NCBI RefSeq assembly: GCF_021729145.1
Contig: NZ_JAJSLW010000008.1
Span: 124,001-188,000, forward strand
Source of the DNA: Membranihabitans maritimus
GTDB lineage: Bacteria; Bacteroidota; Bacteroidia; Chitinophagales; Saprospiraceae
Direction: 5' to 3'
Length of the DNA: 64,000 bases
The notes beneath the pieces are model-generated. The model was not told where the DNA came from. It saw nothing but the letters and a program-made list of their open reading frames with translations, and made no database searches. Shown piece by piece: positions 1-7,404 of this stretch (the stretch's first letter is position 1; every line of letters starts with the position of its first letter). Position numbers and translations under genes: made by a program.

Positions 1-2
1 CT

Positions 3-1154
3 ATGCCTGATGTGTTCGGAGAATTTAAAATTTCGGAATTCTCCTATTTTGATAACAAGGATGAACTAGTGAAGGTTGGACATGTAGTCAATAACAAGAA
101 AATAACAATACCGCGGGATGCATCCTATTTTACTCTTTTACCAGAGACGAGAGCTGCTTTTTCCACTGATAATGTCTATTTCAAACTTATTAATTTTACG
201 ACGAGAGACACAGTAATTTCCACTGCTAAAAAGGGTTTTTTAATAGCTGATCTTTCTTCGGGAACATATGAAATCGGATTGTCGGCGTATGATCGTTTTG
301 GACATTTATTGAAAGAGGTCAAGCGATATAAAATCAGTGTGAAAGACTATTTCTACAATACATTTTGGTTTCGTTTTTTAGTTATTTTTTTTATTATTCT
401 CTTTATTTCAGGGGGCATTTATTTTCGGCTTAAACAGATTGAAAATAATAAAAGAAAGGCAGCTGAATTACAGAAGAGAATGTCAGAACTTGAACTTCAA
501 ATTCTACAAGCCCAGTTAAATCCCCATTTTATTTTTAATACGGTGGGCACCATTCAATATTACTTGCAATCAAAAGATATCGCGAAAGCTGACCTACATT
601 TGACGTCTTTTACCAAGCTTATGAGAATGTATCTGGATTCATCAAAAAGCAGCTATATTATACTTGATCAGGAGATAAATCTTCTTACAAAGTATATTGA
701 TTTGGAGATAGTAGGACTCGGAGGAAAAGTGGAAGCTTATTTCTTTGTGGATCCGGAATTAGATACTAAAAACCTCATTATACCTACAATGATGATTCAA
801 CCATTTGTTGAAAATGCTATAAATCATGGATTATTTCACAAAATGGGTAAAGGCAATCTAAATTTGCGATTTGTAAAAAAAGATAAGCATTCAATTGTAT
901 GCGAAGTAGAAGATGATGGGATAGGCCGAAAGAAAGCGAGTCAAATTAAAAATAATCAACCCATTCAGCATCGATCCCGAGCCATGCAAATAATTGAGGA
1001 AAAACTGGAAGTTTTGGAAGGATTAAATGAATTCGAAATATCAATTGAGATTATCGATAAATTTAATAAAAATGAATCCTCGGGTACCCTCGTCCGGATT
1101 GATTTTCCGATCAAGCATTCTGAGAGTGTAGAAAAAGACAGTGTAGTGTCCTAA
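3..1154 (+). CDS. LytS/YehU-type sensor histidine kinase, C-terminal part (5' end outside window)
   Basis: Membrane histidine kinase of the His_kinase (PF06580) type. The visible part starts with a beta-rich stretch (about residues 1-115) that looks like the Y_Y_Y domain found after a sensor beta-propeller. A transmembrane helix follows (about 122-140), then a short coiled linker, then the phospho-acceptor motif QLNPHFIFN with His175. An ATP-binding domain follows, with the N-box IQPFVENAINHGL near residue 260 and the G-box DDGIG near 302. The reading frame is open to the window edge, so the methionine at position 3 is probably internal and a large periplasmic propeller should lie upstream. 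Such kinases usually pair with a LytTR response regulator; none is seen downstream. It ends 18 bp from the convergent TPM gene. Confidence 0.85.
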   Translation: MPDVFGEFKISEFSYFDNKDELVKVGHVVNNKKITIPRDASYFTLLPETRAAFSTDNVYFKLINFTTRDTVISTAKKGFLIADLSSGTYEIGLSAYDRFGHLLKEVKRYKISVKDYFYNTFWFRFLVIFFIILFISGGIYFRLKQIENNKRKAAELQKRMSELELQILQAQLNPHFIFNTVGTIQYYLQSKDIAKADLHLTSFTKLMRMYLDSSKSSYIILDQEINLLTKYIDLEIVGLGGKVEAYFFVDPELDTKNLIIPTMMIQPFVENAINHGLFHKMGKGNLNLRFVKKDKHSIVCEVEDDGIGRKKASQIKNNQPIQHRSRAMQIIEEKLEVLEGLNEFEISIEIIDKFNKNESSGTLVRIDFPIKHSESVEKDSVVS

Positions 1155-1172
1155 CCGGGATTATACTTCTAG

Positions 1173-1958
1173 TTACCAGCCCCCTCCAGCACCGCCTCCT
1201 CCGAATCCGCCGCCACCAAAGCCACCAAATCCGCCTCCTCCGAATCCACCTCCACTGCTTCCGAACCCACCTCCACCACCTCCGATGATGATAGGTCCAC
1301 TCCAGCCTCGCCTATTGAGGTGTCCTCCATTGCTACCGCCACCGAACGAACTGAAAATAATGACTACAAGGATAATCAGAAAGATAATTGTTCCAATGGG
1401 AAGTCCTTCATTTCTTTGATTTAATTTTTCCTGGTCAAACTCACCGGATAGAATTTGGACGATTACATTTATTCCTTCATTGATACCGGAATAATAGTCT
1501 CCATTCCGGAAGTGAGGAATTAAAAATTGATCAATAATTCTTTTAGCTGTTACGTCGGTAATACTTCCTTCTAATCCCCATCCGGTAGCAATAAATGTTT
1601 TCCGGTTTGCGTCTGATATGGCAATGACCAGACCGTTGTCCTTCCCTCCTTGCCCTACGCCCCATTGATCACCTATTTCTATTGCAAATTGAGAAATATC
1701 ATAGCCTCCTAAATCGGAAGAAGTAACTACGACAATTTGAGTAGAAGTACTATCATTGTAAGATACAAGTTTTCTTTCCAGGTTAGCTTCTTCCGCGTCA
1801 GTAAGGATATCTTCAAAATCATTTACTAATTTGGGAGGGGTAGGAGGGGGTGGTATTTGTGCTGATACTGAAAATGCAAAGGAGAAAATAAGGAAGACTG
1901 TAATTCCAAGAAAAGGTTTGGTGCGAACTTTCTTATTGTTAGGATTAGTTTTCCTCAT
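1173..1958 (-). CDS. TPM-domain membrane protein with glycine-rich tail (YgcG family)
   Basis: About 261 residues: an N-terminal hydrophobic export segment (about 16-33), a proline-rich linker, a TPM_phosphatase domain (about 42-165), one transmembrane helix (about 187-205) and a tail made almost only of Gly, Ser and Phe. This is the usual YgcG architecture; the TPM domain faces the periplasm and the tail may be low-complexity. The frame is open back to 1976, but the ATG at 1958 gives a normal start and only a short overlap with the preceding gene. It is the last gene of a LemA-TPM-TPM operon. TPM domains were named as phosphatases from a plant thylakoid protein; biochemical function in bacteria is unsettled. 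Confidence 0.85.
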   Translation of the reverse strand: MRKTNPNNKKVRTKPFLGITVFLIFSFAFSVSAQIPPPPTPPKLVNDFEDILTDAEEANLERKLVSYNDSTSTQIVVVTSSDLGGYDISQFAIEIGDQWGVGQGGKDNGLVIAISDANRKTFIATGWGLEGSITDVTAKRIIDQFLIPHFRNGDYYSGINEGINVIVQILSGEFDQEKLNQRNEGLPIGTIIFLIILVVIIFSSFGGGSNGGHLNRRGWSGPIIIGGGGGGFGSSGGGFGGGGFGGFGGGGFGGGGAGGGW

Positions 1959-2400
1959 CAAAATATATATCATCACTTAATTCATTTTTATCGTCCCTTT
2001 GGTAAGGGAAATACTCGGATAACCGTTCACCTGCTAATTTGATGACTTTTGTTAGACCTTCCGTATACTTTCCATTTCGAAAATGGGATCTCATTATCTC
2101 AAGTTCTTCCTTCCAAAACGCATCCCCCACTTTTTTATGGATTCCAGCGTCCCCAATAATGGCACATTTATGGTCTTTAAAAGCAATATATATCAATACA
2201 CCATTTTGAAGATCTGTCTGATCCATCTCAAGTTTTTTAAAAGCTTGGTATGCTCTATCCAGAGTGTCCATTTTCTTTGTAGAATTCTCAAAGTATACCC
2301 TGATCTCTCCGGAAGTATTGAGTTCCGCTTCCTGAATAGCTTTTACTATTTTTTCTTTGTCACTTTTTGAGAAATAATCGCGTATTAAAGGGTTTTTCAT
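1945..2400 (-). CDS. Short TPM-domain protein
   Basis: A 151-residue protein consisting of little more than a TPM_phosphatase domain. It has the family features SGEIRVYF near the N-terminus, a central block GVLIYIAFKDHKCAIIGD, and RNGKYTEGL toward the end. There is no signal peptide and no transmembrane helix, so it is probably cytoplasmic or associated with its membrane partners. Its start codon abuts the stop of the LemA gene (both at position 2400) and its end overlaps the next TPM gene by 14 bp, so the three genes are probably translationally coupled. The acidic tail is unremarkable. Confidence 0.85.
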   Translation of the reverse strand: MKNPLIRDYFSKSDKEKIVKAIQEAELNTSGEIRVYFENSTKKMDTLDRAYQAFKKLEMDQTDLQNGVLIYIAFKDHKCAIIGDAGIHKKVGDAFWKEELEIMRSHFRNGKYTEGLTKVIKLAGERLSEYFPYQRDDKNELSDDIYFDEEN

Positions 2401-2993
2401 TAAAAATTAATTTCGGGTGCGTTTTCAGATCCTGCATCCGCTTTGAAATATCCTTTTTCATCAAATCCAAACATTCCTGCCATTAAGTTGGATGGGAATC
2501 TTTTAATATAGGTATTATAGGCCTGAACTTCTTGATTGAAGTCATTGCGAGCTTTGTTAATTCTGTTTTCTGTTCCTTCGATTTGCGTCTGAAAGTCCCT
2601 GAACGCTTGTGTAGTTTGTAGTTCCGGGTATCTTTCAACTGATACCATCAACCGACTGAATGCACCACTTAATTCGTTCTGGGCATTCTGAAATTGTTGA
2701 ACTTTTTCAGGCGTCAGATTATTGGCATCTATGTTGATACCAGTCGCTTTACTCCTTGCTTCTATTACTTGGGTAAGGGTTTCCTGTTCAAATTCTTTGG
2801 ATCCCTGTATTGTACTTACTACGCTGTTATAAAGGTCAGTTCTCCTTTGATATTGTGTCTCAACGGTAGACCATGCCGATTCGACGGTTTCATTCATGGT
2901 AACCATTTTATTATAACTTCCTGAAAAAGTCTGATATATAATCAATCCTAGAACTACTAATATTCCAATAAGAATCCAATTCGATTTTTTCAT
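2400..2993 (-). CDS. lemA: LemA family membrane protein
   Basis: A 197-residue LemA-family protein with one N-terminal transmembrane helix (about 6-23) and a long helical body. It carries the family signatures ESAWSTVETQYQRRTDL, a central SRLMVSVERYPELQ block, and a conserved end with FPSNLMAGMFGF followed by a Phe/Ala-rich segment. LemA proteins are anchored in the inner membrane with a long coiled domain; their biochemical role is unknown. It is the first gene of a three-gene operon with two TPM proteins, a common arrangement in Bacteroidota. The 500 bp upstream are non-coding and should hold the operon promoter. Confidence 0.92.
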   Translation of the reverse strand: MKKSNWILIGILVVLGLIIYQTFSGSYNKMVTMNETVESAWSTVETQYQRRTDLYNSVVSTIQGSKEFEQETLTQVIEARSKATGINIDANNLTPEKVQQFQNAQNELSGAFSRLMVSVERYPELQTTQAFRDFQTQIEGTENRINKARNDFNQEVQAYNTYIKRFPSNLMAGMFGFDEKGYFKADAGSENAPEINF

Positions 2994-3496
2994 TTGTTTA
3001 AATTTATTTCAGAAATCCGAAATTCGAAACAGTGTTGGGAATAAAGGGTGAATTTACAGTTTTGCCCTGTTTCCCTTACATTTCTATTTCGGTAGACTTC
3101 GAACTTCAATAGCAATTAGTTTAAAATATTTCAAGATTATGAATACGAAAATAGGGTGAAAAGTTTCAAAATTTAATTTTCCTTTTAGTTTTATCGAGAG
3201 CCTGTACAAATTCATAGATTAATATATCGTTTTATTCGATAGGCAAACTTGTCATTATTTAGTCAAATTCGAGAGAATTTGGTTACAGCAAAATCTGAAA
3301 AATATTGCATTATACCCAAGAATATATGACACTATATGAAAGTTTATTTCGATTTCTTCCCTACATTGTAAAATTAAATTGTAGGAGGGGTATGATATCA
3401 ACAAAGCTAATTTAACCCGGTATGGTTATAATTGTCATTACAGTTGCATGATTTATAATAAAAAATACCTCTTAGTCAACGAAATATGAAATACAT
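2994..3496. other. Non-coding region between divergent lemA and lutABC
   Basis: About 500 bp of AT-rich DNA between two divergent operons. I see no convincing open reading frame on either strand. A short hairpin (7-bp stem CAAATTC/GAATTTG with a GAGA loop) lies at 3264-3281. No clear TAnnTTTG element was found in front of lutA. It should hold the promoters of both operons and any operator for lactate control, but I cannot point to one. Confidence 0.5.
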
Positions 3497-4219
3497 ATGA
3501 AGGTCGGATTGTTTGTCCCATGCTATATTGATCAGTTTTATCCCAATGTAGCCAAAGCAAGTTTGAAAATATTAGAACGATCGGGGTTTGATGTCGAATT
3601 TCCTTTGGATCAGAGTTGTTGTGGACAGCCTATGGTAAATTCTGGTTTTGTAAAGGAGGGGGAAAAGGTGTCAAATCATTTTAAAAATGTCTTTAAAGAT
3701 TTTGATTACGTAGTTGGACCTTCGGGAAGTTGTGTACATCATTTGATTCATCATGCCGGAATAGGGGAAAATGAAGAGGAGCCAAAAGTTTTTGAATTAT
3801 TTACTTTTTTGTCCGAACATTCGGATGTACCTGTAATGACAAAATCTTTTCCGCATAAGGTAGGTTTCCATTTTTCGTGCCACGCCCTCAGAGGACTTCG
3901 TTTGGGTTCATCAAGTGAACTTGTGGAAGAACCTCACTCCATAGTGAAACCCTTTCTCGATGCAATCCCTGATATTGAATGGGTGCCGCTTGAAAATGTA
4001 GATGAATGCTGCGGTTTTGGAGGAACTTTTTCCGTTTTCGAAAGTGATGTATCAGTGGATATGGGACGAAGGCGACTGGAAGACCATCAGAGCCACGGAG
4101 CTGAATATATAATATCTATGGATAGTTCCTGTCTTATGCACCTCGAAGGCGTTTCCCGTAAACAAAAAGATGGAATAAAATTTTTACACCTAGCAGAATT
4201 AATTGAAAAAGTAATGTGA
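3497..4219 (+). CDS. lutA: L-lactate oxidation complex subunit LutA (Fe-S protein)
   Basis: A 240-residue protein with two CCG domains, the cysteine-rich repeats of LutA/GlpC-type iron-sulfur oxidoreductases. The motifs are SCCGQP at residues 40-45 and ECCGFGG at 170-176, each preceded by its own partner cysteine (PCY near residue 9, SCH near 128). It is cytoplasmic, has no signal peptide, and its length is normal for LutA/YkgE. LutABC together oxidise L-lactate to pyruvate in organisms lacking a classic lactate dehydrogenase. Its stop codon overlaps the start of lutB, as expected for an operon of complex subunits. Confidence 0.92.
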   Translation: MKVGLFVPCYIDQFYPNVAKASLKILERSGFDVEFPLDQSCCGQPMVNSGFVKEGEKVSNHFKNVFKDFDYVVGPSGSCVHHLIHHAGIGENEEEPKVFELFTFLSEHSDVPVMTKSFPHKVGFHFSCHALRGLRLGSSSELVEEPHSIVKPFLDAIPDIEWVPLENVDECCGFGGTFSVFESDVSVDMGRRRLEDHQSHGAEYIISMDSSCLMHLEGVSRKQKDGIKFLHLAELIEKVM

Positions 4220-5598
4220 TGGCCCGAGTTAAACACGCTAAAGCAGCCGCAAATTATATACACCATTCAAAGAATCCCAAGGCCCAACATAATGCCGCCA
4301 GCCATTTGCGTAAAAAACGGGACAGGGAAGTGATAAATGTACCGGGTTGGGAGCATTTGAGAGAAACCGCTTCCCAAATTAAAATGCATACTTTGTCGAA
4401 TCTCGATAAATATCTTGAAGAGTTTGAGCGAAAGGCTACTCAAAATGGTGTGAAAGTACACTGGGCGCAGGATGGCAATGAAATGAATGAAATAGTTTAT
4501 GGTATACTCGACCAACACCAGGTTCCTTATTTGGTGAAAAGTAAATCAATGCTTACGGAAGAATGTCATCTTAATGACTACCTGGAGAAAAGGGGAATCG
4601 ATGTGTTTGACACGGATTTAGGGGAACGGATAGTACAATTATCCAAAGAAACACCCAGCCATATTGTTGTTCCTGCTATGCATAAGACCCGGGAGGATAT
4701 TTCGGAGTTGTTTCACGATACAATGAAAACAGAGAAGGGGAATCTCGATGCCAAATATCTGACACTTGCCGCCCGAAAAGATCTTCGAGAAAAATTTATG
4801 AATGCCCGTGCAGCGCTAACCGGAGTGAATTTTGGAGTAGCAGAAACGGGGACGGTGACGATTGCTACGAATGAAGGTAATGCAGACTTGGGCGTAAATA
4901 AGGCACCGGTACAAATCCATTGCATGGGGCTGGAAAAAATGGTTCCCCGGCAAATGGATTTGAGCGTGTTTCTGCGATTACTGGGAAGAAGTGCTACCGG
5001 TCAATCAATAACTACTTATTCCAGTCATTATCAACGGCCGAAGCCAGGAGGTGAAATGCATATTGTCTTAGTTGACAACGGACGTTCAAAACATTTGGGA
5101 ATGGAAGATTTCTGGACAGCGCTTAAATGTATTCGATGTGGTGCATGTATGAATACCTGTCCGGTATATCGTTCTGGTGGCGGCCATAGTTATGGCTATA
5201 CGGTTCCAGGACCGATCGGAAGTATAATCACACCTGCTCGAGATATCAATCAATATGATGATCTTCCATTTGCATCTTCTCTTTGTGGTTCCTGTAGTGA
5301 TGTTTGTCCTGTAAAAATTGATATACATGGTCAATTGTTGAAGTGGAGGGAAGTGATAGTAGACCATGGGATAGTTGATAAATCCAAATCCATTCCTATG
5401 AAAATGGGCAGCAAAGTGTTATCTAAGCCTTCGTGGTATCGTTTTGCAGGCAGTATAGCCAGAAAAGTTATGAAACAGTTTCCGGGATTAGTTTCTTCAA
5501 TGGTGAAAGACTGGACCCGGGGGAGAGAACTTCCTGAAGTGCCCAAAGAAAGCTTTAGAAGCTGGTATATAAAAAACAAAAAGAAAAATGACAAGTAG
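4219..5598 (+). CDS. lutB: L-lactate oxidation complex subunit LutB (LUD domain, 4Fe-4S)
   Basis: About 459 residues. The first two thirds form a LUD (DUF162) domain containing NFGVAETGTV. The C-terminal part carries a ferredoxin-like pair of clusters: CIRCGACMNTCP near residues 304-315 and CGSCSDVCP near 356-364. This is the standard LutB/YkgF layout. The ATG at 4219 overlaps the lutA TGA in a TGATG arrangement and is preferred over the GTG one codon earlier. It is followed by lutC with an 11-bp overlap. It acts with LutA and LutC in electron transfer from L-lactate. Confidence 0.93.
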   Translation: MARVKHAKAAANYIHHSKNPKAQHNAASHLRKKRDREVINVPGWEHLRETASQIKMHTLSNLDKYLEEFERKATQNGVKVHWAQDGNEMNEIVYGILDQHQVPYLVKSKSMLTEECHLNDYLEKRGIDVFDTDLGERIVQLSKETPSHIVVPAMHKTREDISELFHDTMKTEKGNLDAKYLTLAARKDLREKFMNARAALTGVNFGVAETGTVTIATNEGNADLGVNKAPVQIHCMGLEKMVPRQMDLSVFLRLLGRSATGQSITTYSSHYQRPKPGGEMHIVLVDNGRSKHLGMEDFWTALKCIRCGACMNTCPVYRSGGGHSYGYTVPGPIGSIITPARDINQYDDLPFASSLCGSCSDVCPVKIDIHGQLLKWREVIVDHGIVDKSKSIPMKMGSKVLSKPSWYRFAGSIARKVMKQFPGLVSSMVKDWTRGRELPEVPKESFRSWYIKNKKKNDK

Positions 5599-6142
5599 GG
5601 AAATTATTTTAGGAAAAATAAGGAAGAATAAACCGGATAGTATTGAACATCCCGGAATCCCTGACTTTTCATGGCCTGGGGAGGATCCCATTGATCGTTT
5701 TGGGGTTAAATTGTCACAGATTGGAGGGGAAGTTCAACTGGTGGAATCCTATACCGAAGCACTTCAAAAAGTTGATAAACTGGAAGGAAATGTAGTTAAA
5801 TATTTAGTTTCTGAAGATAGGGTCCTAAATGATGAGGAGCCTGAAACAACTGTAATAAATGGCGAATTGGCAGTAGTAGAAAATGCAGCTGTTTTTGTAA
5901 ACGTTGATCGTTTGCCCGAACGATTTGTTCCATTTTTGGGAGAGCGCCTGATTGTATTGGTTCAAAAGGACAAAATTTACAAGCACCTTCATGAAGCATA
6001 CGATCATCTTGATCTTAATCAAATTGGTTTTGGAATTTATATTGCCGGTCCTTCAGCCACTGCAGATATTGCACAAATATTGGTAAGAGGTGCCCACGGT
6101 CCTTCCAAAATGGAAGTATGGTTTTATAATGACAGGAAATAA
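5588..6142 (+). CDS. lutC: L-lactate utilisation protein LutC (LUD domain)
   Basis: A 184-residue protein with a single LUD domain and no cysteine clusters, as usual for LutC/YkgG. The conserved segment INGELAVVENAAVFV lies in the middle and GPSATADIAQILVRGAHGP near the C-terminus. It completes the lutABC operon and ends 4 bp from the convergent acyltransferase gene. In other Bacteroidota the same three genes occur in this order. Inside this window it could consume the L-lactate expected from the rhamnose pathway encoded 30 kb away; that link is an inference. Confidence 0.92.
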   Translation: MTSREIILGKIRKNKPDSIEHPGIPDFSWPGEDPIDRFGVKLSQIGGEVQLVESYTEALQKVDKLEGNVVKYLVSEDRVLNDEEPETTVINGELAVVENAAVFVNVDRLPERFVPFLGERLIVLVQKDKIYKHLHEAYDHLDLNQIGFGIYIAGPSATADIAQILVRGAHGPSKMEVWFYNDRK

Positions 6143-6146
6143 TTCG

Positions 6147-6929
6147 TTATTTCCATCTTTTATGAGACCATAGCCAATAGGCCGGTTCTTCCTCAATTGT
6201 GGATTGTAATTTTTTGTTAAATGAACTGGTGATTTCCTGAATTCGGGTTTCTGCTGCGTGTTCCGTAATCGGGTGAAAAATAACGGCCCACTTGTTTTCA
6301 GCACTTTTGCTGATTTCTGCATATAATACAACGGCATTGGTAAATTTAGCCAGCTTTTCTGCACCTGTAAAGGTCAGTGTGGATTGGTGCATAAAGTTAG
6401 ATTCGTGTTTAGCATTTTTACCCGGATATTGATCAGAAATGAAAAAAGTTAGTTGGGCAGAATTTTTTTGTTGAATCAAATATCTGGGGGCTTCTTTTAC
6501 AGTTATTAGGTTCATCCCAAATCGGCTTCGAACTCGACAGAATATCTTTTCCATAACTGGGCTGGATAGCGGTTTGTAAATCGCATTCATCTTGATGCCG
6601 GGTAATAAGGCCGGTACTATATTCAGATATTCCCAATTTCCGTAATGCCCTAATAGGATAATAACGTTTTCATTTCGACTGCAATATCTTTGAAGCAAAT
6701 CCGGATTTTGTATTTTCATTCGATCCTCAAGTTGATTTTGGCGGATTGAACAGAGCTTTAGGATTTCAATTGTGATATCAGACAGGTGTTTGTAGTAATT
6801 GCGGGCAATTATTTTAATCTCACCGTAGGATTTATCGGGAAGGGCACGGGATAGATTTTGAATGATGACACCATATCGATACTTGAAAATTTGGTAGGTT
6901 AAGAAATAAAATGTTTTGCCAAAGGTCAT
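6147..6929 (-). CDS. LpxL/HtrB-type lysophospholipid (lipid A) acyltransferase
   Basis: A member of the LpxL/HtrB/MsbB family that adds a late acyl chain to a lipid A precursor or a related lipid at the inner membrane. The catalytic HX4E motif is seen as GHYGNWE near residue 95. Downstream, ISDQYPGKN and the mixed hydrophobic blocks also fit the family. From the ATG at 6929 the protein is 260 residues and lacks the usual N-terminal hydrophobic helix. The same frame continues upstream without a stop for about 32 codons (to 7025) and encodes a fitting helix, but has no ATG, GTG or TTG there, so the real start may be an ATT codon. See the finding. Confidence 0.87.
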   Translation of the reverse strand: MTFGKTFYFLTYQIFKYRYGVIIQNLSRALPDKSYGEIKIIARNYYKHLSDITIEILKLCSIRQNQLEDRMKIQNPDLLQRYCSRNENVIILLGHYGNWEYLNIVPALLPGIKMNAIYKPLSSPVMEKIFCRVRSRFGMNLITVKEAPRYLIQQKNSAQLTFFISDQYPGKNAKHESNFMHQSTLTFTGAEKLAKFTNAVVLYAEISKSAENKWAVIFHPITEHAAETRIQEITSSFNKKLQSTIEEEPAYWLWSHKRWK

Positions 6930-7043
6930 TTTTATAAAAGATACTGGAAACAGGCTTATAGTATAAATCAGGCTAAAGGCCAGGGAGTACTTTATCTGGA
7001 ATAGGAGTTTTTTGGAATTAATAATTTTAAATTTTGAAGGTTA

Positions 7044-7404
7044 TACAGGAATTCTCTTGACCGAAAAGCAGTTCTCAAGCTATCATTTTTATTTGGATAT
7101 TCTGATGTTTATTTAAATTCATTTTTTGGACACCCCAGTCGCAAGGAAACATTTTCAATGAAAGGACACAGCAAGATTGTGATACCCTTATTTTGTCACT
7201 GGATTTAATGAATAATTAAAAGAATTCATTTCTTCGGCAAATATATTCTAAATAGTGTTTTTCCATTGGTAAATATCTATCGCCGCACCGGAAATTGTTT
7301 AAACGTCCTGATTTATATTGGGCCATCATTCAGATTTTATTGTATTCAAGAGTTTCAGATCACAAGGATCTAAATAATATAGGATTTAAGTTGTAAAATA
7401 ATTT
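7044..7404. other. Non-coding region between acyltransferase and the STN-repeat gene
   Basis: About 360 bp without a convincing gene. A sequence TATATTTG on the minus strand at 7238-7245 matches the Bacteroidota -7 consensus TAnnTTTG and could serve the acyltransferase gene, though no TTG at the expected upstream distance was found. The rest is AT-rich and unremarkable. No transcription terminator for the sigma/FecR operon could be recognised. Confidence 0.35.

Noticed and set aside
1180-1340. Apparent DNA tandem repeat rich in CC and CCTCC
   Set aside because: It is the codon pattern of the glycine-rich tail of the TPM protein, low-complexity coding and not a separate repeat element.
2083-2370. 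A 95-codon plus-strand open frame in the short TPM gene
   Set aside because: Antisense shadow of a conserved domain; Phe/Tyr-rich composition is typical of reversed coding strand.
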